From assembly GCA_021845465.1 (NCBI GenBank), contig JAKBRL010000002.1, forward strand, positions 19,633-83,632: a stretch of DNA of 64,000 nt, given 5' to 3'. Positions 60,439 to 64,000 of the stretch are shown here, piece by piece (within the stretch, counting starts at the first letter, position 1; each line of letters opens with the position of its first letter). The translations under genes and the position numbers were made by a program. The notes under the pieces are model-generated. The model made no database searches and was not told the DNA's origin. It saw only the letters and a program-made list of their open reading frames with translations. The stretch is from Microcaldota archaeon (lineage in GTDB: Archaea; Micrarchaeota; Micrarchaeia; Micrarchaeales; CABMGC01).

Positions 60439-62784
60439 ATGGATGATAGATACATCCCTAGGGAAGCTGAGGCAAGAATAGCTGATTTTTGGGATAAGAA
60501 AAATATCTACAGATATAAAAAAGATGGCAGGAAGGTCTACGCAATAGACACGCCGCCGCCTACGATTTCAGGAGAAATACATGTAGGTCATGTATACTCG
60601 TACTCTCAGGCGGATTTTGCTGCGAGATATAAACGCATGCGTGGTTTCTCTGTCTTCTATCCGTTCGGCCTAGATAATAACGGATTGCCTACGGAGATTC
60701 TTGTAGAAAAACAGAACAAGATAACCGCAGAGTATGTGGGCAGAGAGAAATTTATCAGCCTTGTAAAAACCACAATAAAAGACTACGAGCAGAAGTATGT
60801 TGACATATGGAAAAAGGTGGGAATTTCTGTAGACTGGGATCATTTTTACACAACCATAAGCGATGATGCACAGAAGATATCCCAGTATTCGTTTATTGAA
60901 CTTTACAAGATGGGAAGGGCTTACCAGAAGGAAACTCCGACAATATGGTGCACTAAGGAGAGAACTGCACTTTCCCAGATGGAACTTGAAGACAAGATGC
61001 TTAAATCTGAATTCGTAAAGATAAAATTTGATGAGGACATAGTAATAGCGACAACAAGGCCTGAGATGCTTCCTGCATGCGTCGCAATTTTTGTAAGCCC
61101 TGAAAACGAGAATACAAAAAGATTTGTAGGCAGAAAGGTGAAGGTGCCTATATTCGGCCATGAAGTTGAAGTGTTGGAAGACAGGAGAGTTGACCCTAAT
61201 AAGGGTACAGGAATGGTCATGTGCTGCACATTCGGAGATGTGACTGACATAGACTGGTACAAGGCATACAATCTTCCCCTTAGGATTATAATAGATGAGA
61301 AGGGAAGGATGACCCATGAGTATTTCGCCGGAAAAGGAATCAAGGAAGCCAGGGCGGAAATAATAGAAGATCTCGAGAGGAAGGGATATTTATTGGAAAG
61401 GAAAGAAATAGAGCATGCAGTCAATGTTCATGAAAGATGCAAAACCGAAATTGAGTTTATAGTAAAACAGCAGTGGTACATAAGGTATCTTGATATAAAG
61501 GATAAACTGATAGAGCTGGGAAGGGAGCTCAACTGGTATCCTTCCCATATGAGAGTAAGATATGAGAACTGGATACGCGGACTGCAGTGGGACTGGAACA
61601 TCTCAAGGCAGAGATATTTTGGAATACCGTTTCCAGTATGGTACTGCAAGGCTTGCTCTTCACCAATACTTCCGGATAAGGATGAACTTCCAGTCAACCC
61701 TCTTTCTTCAAAACCCAAGAAGGCTTGTCCCAAATGTGGATCTGAAGAATATCTCCCTGAAGAGGATGTTATGGATACCTGGGCAACTTCTTCGCTTACC
61801 CCTTTAATAAACAGCAGATGGTCTCTGGATAATGAGATGGCTGAAGTATTTCCCATGTCATTGAGGCCACAGGCCCATGAGATAATATCGTTCTGGCTTT
61901 TCACTACAGTAGTGAAATCTTACCTCCATACTGGAAAACTGCCTTGGGCAGACGCCATGATATCAGGACATGCCCTTGACCCTAAAGGAAAGGCTATGCA
62001 TAAATCACTAGGCAATGTTACCGAGCCTATGCCCATAATAGAGAAGTACGGTGCTGATGCTTTGCGATACTGGGCCAGCTCAGCAAAACTTGGCGAAGAT
62101 GCGACATTCCAGGAGAAGGAGATAATTGCAGGGTCAAGATTGATGAATAAGCTATGGAATATTGCCAAATTTGTAGAGAAGAATAGGGATGGACCTGAAG
62201 AGATCACAAATGTGATTGATAAATGGATAGTCTCAAAATTAAGGGAGGCGGAGAGGCTTGCCACAGATATGTTTGAGGTGTATAATTATGCAGGCTCAAA
62301 GCGCACAATAGAGGAATTCTTCTGGTTCTTCTGCGACAATTATGTGGAATTCATAAAATACAGGATATATAATGATGATAAGAGTTCCAATTATACCTTG
62401 AATATGGTTTTCCTCTCCGTACTGAAGATGCTTGCGCCTTTTATGCCTTATATAACTGAAGAAATATACACGATACTGTACAGTGATAATGATATTAAGT
62501 CAATACACATCGCGGAATGGCCTGATTACAATAAGCTTGATAACTATGAAAGCGAGAGTCAGGTAGGAGACCAAGTCTGGAAGGCAGTCGCATATGTCAG
62601 GCAGTGGAAACATTCGAATGGGATGGCGTTAAATGCAGAATTAGATGAGTTGATAGTCCAGAATTTCCCTAAAGAAGGAGAAAGAGACCTTAGGGGATCC
62701 ATGAATATAAAAAAGATTACTGAAGGAAAAGGGGAACTGGAGATCCCTGAAACTGAAATAAAAATAAGTTTTCCTAAAAGGTAA
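60439..62784 (+). CDS. valS: Valyl-tRNA synthetase
   Basis: 781 residues. HIGH box in 'SGEIHVGHVYSYSQADF', editing domain around 'TRPEMLPACVAIFV', 'WNISRQRYFGIPFPVWYC' with a zinc-binding knuckle, and 'ALDPKGKAMHKSLGN' as the KMSKS loop with Met-His-Lys-Ser instead of Met-Ser-Lys-Ser. Short at the C terminus, without the long coiled-coil arm of bacterial ValRS. Charges tRNA-Val and clears Thr mischarging. Confidence 0.95.
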   Translation: MDDRYIPREAEARIADFWDKKNIYRYKKDGRKVYAIDTPPPTISGEIHVGHVYSYSQADFAARYKRMRGFSVFYPFGLDNNGLPTEILVEKQNKITAEYVGREKFISLVKTTIKDYEQKYVDIWKKVGISVDWDHFYTTISDDAQKISQYSFIELYKMGRAYQKETPTIWCTKERTALSQMELEDKMLKSEFVKIKFDEDIVIATTRPEMLPACVAIFVSPENENTKRFVGRKVKVPIFGHEVEVLEDRRVDPNKGTGMVMCCTFGDVTDIDWYKAYNLPLRIIIDEKGRMTHEYFAGKGIKEARAEIIEDLERKGYLLERKEIEHAVNVHERCKTEIEFIVKQQWYIRYLDIKDKLIELGRELNWYPSHMRVRYENWIRGLQWDWNISRQRYFGIPFPVWYCKACSSPILPDKDELPVNPLSSKPKKACPKCGSEEYLPEEDVMDTWATSSLTPLINSRWSLDNEMAEVFPMSLRPQAHEIISFWLFTTVVKSYLHTGKLPWADAMISGHALDPKGKAMHKSLGNVTEPMPIIEKYGADALRYWASSAKLGEDATFQEKEIIAGSRLMNKLWNIAKFVEKNRDGPEEITNVIDKWIVSKLREAERLATDMFEVYNYAGSKRTIEEFFWFFCDNYVEFIKYRIYNDDKSSNYTLNMVFLSVLKMLAPFMPYITEEIYTILYSDNDIKSIHIAEWPDYNKLDNYESESQVGDQVWKAVAYVRQWKHSNGMALNAELDELIVQNFPKEGERDLRGSMNIKKITEGKGELEIPETEIKISFPKR

Positions 62785-62803
62785 TTTCCAGTTTTTGTAA
62801 AAT

Positions 62804-63004
62804 TTATGTAGGCAATTGTTCCCTCTTTACTCCTACTAATGCTCCAACAAAAGGCAATGGTGTGGTTTTTCCTTCTGGTATTTCGCGGGTTGGTGCCGGA
62901 ACTCTGATTCTCACGTCTGGTCTTTCGAGCACTCCTTTTCCGATATCTACCACATACACTACTTCAGGAGGTTTAGGTTTCGATTTTTCCATATCATCAT
63001 GCAT
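62804..63004 (-). CDS. Small protein of unknown function
   Basis: 66 residues: 'EVVYVVDIGKGVLERPDVRI' then Pro-rich 'VPAPTREIPEGKTTPLPFVG'. A TATA box (minus strand CTTTATAAAT, ~63019-63028) about 20 nt upstream suggests a leaderless mRNA from ATG 63004; ATG 62992 is possible. No family recognised. Confidence 0.5.
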   Translation of the reverse strand: MHDDMEKSKPKPPEVVYVVDIGKGVLERPDVRIRVPAPTREIPEGKTTPLPFVGALVGVKREQLPT

Positions 63005-63090
63005 AACTTGTTATGATATGATTTATAAAGAAAACATGACATAGGGTACAAAAGACGAAGTTGCACTTGAAAGTTTGAGAAACAGAATAC

Positions 63091-63180
63091 GTGACATCCT
63101 CCCACAGCTGACTTATTGCGGCGTCAGGTGCTAGGAGGAGAAATCAGTTATGTCGGTCTGAAGGGCGTGGGTTTTACGCC
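63091..63180. repeat. Solo IS605-like end with hairpins
   Basis: Begins GTGACATCCTCCCA, as at 23161. TCCTCC...GGAGGA with CTGAC/GTCAG inside (63098-63142) and GGCGT/ACGCC (63164-63181) form hairpins. No transposase gene is present, so this is a remnant or a solo end. Confidence 0.5.
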
Positions 63181-63309
63181 ACATCAGATAATAATATTTT
63201 CAGGGTATCCCGATTCATTGTCCTCTGTATAGTCCTATGTGGTATCCTGTGTGGTATCCTGAATGCGTTTTATATATCTGAAAAGAGAACAATAACTACT
63301 GATTGCGTG

Positions 63310-63828
63310 ATGTATAACAAGGAAGTTAGGGCGTCAGATGAATTGGTAGCCGGAGTTAGAATACTGTTAAAAGAAACCGGCATTCCAGAAAAAGAGAAAC
63401 GCGATGAATTTGCACGGTTGATTGGAAGGTACGGGCATAGAATGTGCAGTGAAGGCATAGGAGAGATGTATAAGAATACCATAATAAAAATAGTCAGAGC
63501 CTTAAGAGATACAAATATTGAGGATTTCCGGGCTTTAATACGCGGAGATGAAAAATTATTATTCGGGGATGTAGAACGGGTGCCTGGCTCGTTTGGAATT
63601 GGGAGTAGGAAGACATTTGAAGCTATTTTGAGCCATCTTAGAAGTGAGATAGACCCAGAAGATTATGGAGCAAAATCCATTGCAGAGCAGGTTATTCTTG
63701 AGATAAAAGGAGAAATTGAGAAGATAGCGAAGAAAACCTTAAGAGATAGGGGAATAGAAGATCCAGAAGGAAGCCTCTTAACAGAAATACTAAATAAAAT
63801 TGCTGAAGAATCCAGAAGGAAGCCCTGA
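63310..63828 (+). CDS. Protein of unknown function, helical
   Basis: 172 residues from ATG 63310 (GTG 63307 just before it). Highly charged and helical; 'EFARLIGRYGHRMCSEGIGE' and 'EVILEIKGEIEKIA'-like helices, ending in basic residues. No motif or family recognised. It lies just after the IS605-like solo end and may be an accessory gene. Confidence 0.5.
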   Translation: MYNKEVRASDELVAGVRILLKETGIPEKEKRDEFARLIGRYGHRMCSEGIGEMYKNTIIKIVRALRDTNIEDFRALIRGDEKLLFGDVERVPGSFGIGSRKTFEAILSHLRSEIDPEDYGAKSIAEQVILEIKGEIEKIAKKTLRDRGIEDPEGSLLTEILNKIAEESRRKP

Positions 63829-63877
63829 TTATGAACATTTAGCAGAAAAAGAAGAGAGAAACGGAAATTGTTGTTAA

Positions 63878-63952
63878 CGGACACGACGGGATTTGAACCC
63901 GCAGCTTACGGCTCCGCAAGCCGCCGTGCTATCCAAGTTACACCACGTGTCC
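63878..63952 (-). tRNA. tRNA-Arg(GCG)
   Basis: Acceptor GGACACG/CGUGUCC, discriminator G, D stem GUGU/GCAC, anticodon stem GCGGC/GCCGU with loop UUGCGGA (anticodon GCG), T stem GCGGG/CCCGU with loop UUCAAAU. No intron, no encoded CCA. A pyrimidine-rich stretch with T5 follows its 3' end (~63844-63862, minus strand) and may end transcription. Confidence 0.95.
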
Positions 63953-64000
63953 ATCATCAGCTTTTTATACATTTTGTTACTAATGCCTATATACTTATCG

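Noticed and set aside
62804..63004. TRAM domain protein
   Set aside because: The 'VDIG' segment is only superficially similar; the Gly pattern and length of TRAM domains are not met.

Overview
This 64-kb window is chromosomal DNA from an archaeon. Evidence: archaeal initiation factors (aIF2-beta, aIF1A), membrane-anchored LonB, topoisomerase VI subunit A, the archaeal class I CCA-adding enzyme, Sec61-beta, a RIO1 kinase, TATA boxes about 25 nt upstream of many start codons (leaderless transcripts) and tRNA genes without encoded CCA. The AT-rich composition, pilin-type N termini of the 'QSAMEYLMTYGWAI' kind, a tRNA intron at a non-canonical position and many short orphan proteins fit a Micrarchaeota/ARMAN-like DPANN lineage. 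That placement is inference; no rRNA is present to settle it. A succinate dehydrogenase-fumarase operon, proline dehydrogenase and Msr enzymes suggest a respiring cell.

Layout. 1-5720: the N-terminal 1906 codons of a giant surface protein with nine Ig-like modules (continues off the left edge). 6.2-10.7 kb: sdhA, a membrane subunit, an anchor-fused sdhB and fumC. 10.8-22.6 kb: housekeeping metabolism (sugar nucleotidyltransferase, a thioredoxin-fold protein, tRNA-Arg(CCU) with a T-loop intron directly behind argS, HD hydrolase, M20 peptidase, proline dehydrogenase, a HAD/PfkB pair, a sodium symporter with its DUF3311 partner). 22.9-28.2 kb: DUF1059, an IS605/TnpB remnant inside a decayed MFS gene, PAP2 phosphatase, an ankyrin protein, a PadR regulator with a Cys-rich partner and a perfect palindromic operator, and a CPA2-type antiporter.

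28.2-32.5 kb is the most unusual region. It is an array of small one-gene or two-gene cassettes (AAA ATPase; DUF167; VapBC; PIN plus RHH antitoxin), all oriented like the intact tRNA-Ala(CGC) at its right end and separated by decayed copies of the 3' part of that tRNA. The spacers also carry nested inverted repeats conserved between copies. No integrase is visible.

32.8-46.4 kb: DEAD-box helicase, CCA enzyme, PolX, Top6A, LonB, a possible structured RNA, MscS channel, two half-size EamA transporters, MsrA/MsrB, a coiled-coil protein and a very small zinc-ribbon gene. 46.6-54.1 kb: the aspartate pathway (aspartate kinase, Asd, threonine synthase) with a carboxynorspermidine dehydrogenase-like gene that would consume aspartate semialdehyde, a secretion/pilus ATPase and an ITPase. 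54.1-57.1 kb: a disulfide-forming pair (VKOR plus DUF929 thioredoxin) and a pilin-type N terminus joined to a LamG-like domain. 57.1-64 kb: aIF2-beta, aIF1A, RIO1, Sec61-beta, a flavin reductase-like protein, ValRS, a solo IS605-like end, an orphan gene and tRNA-Arg(GCG).
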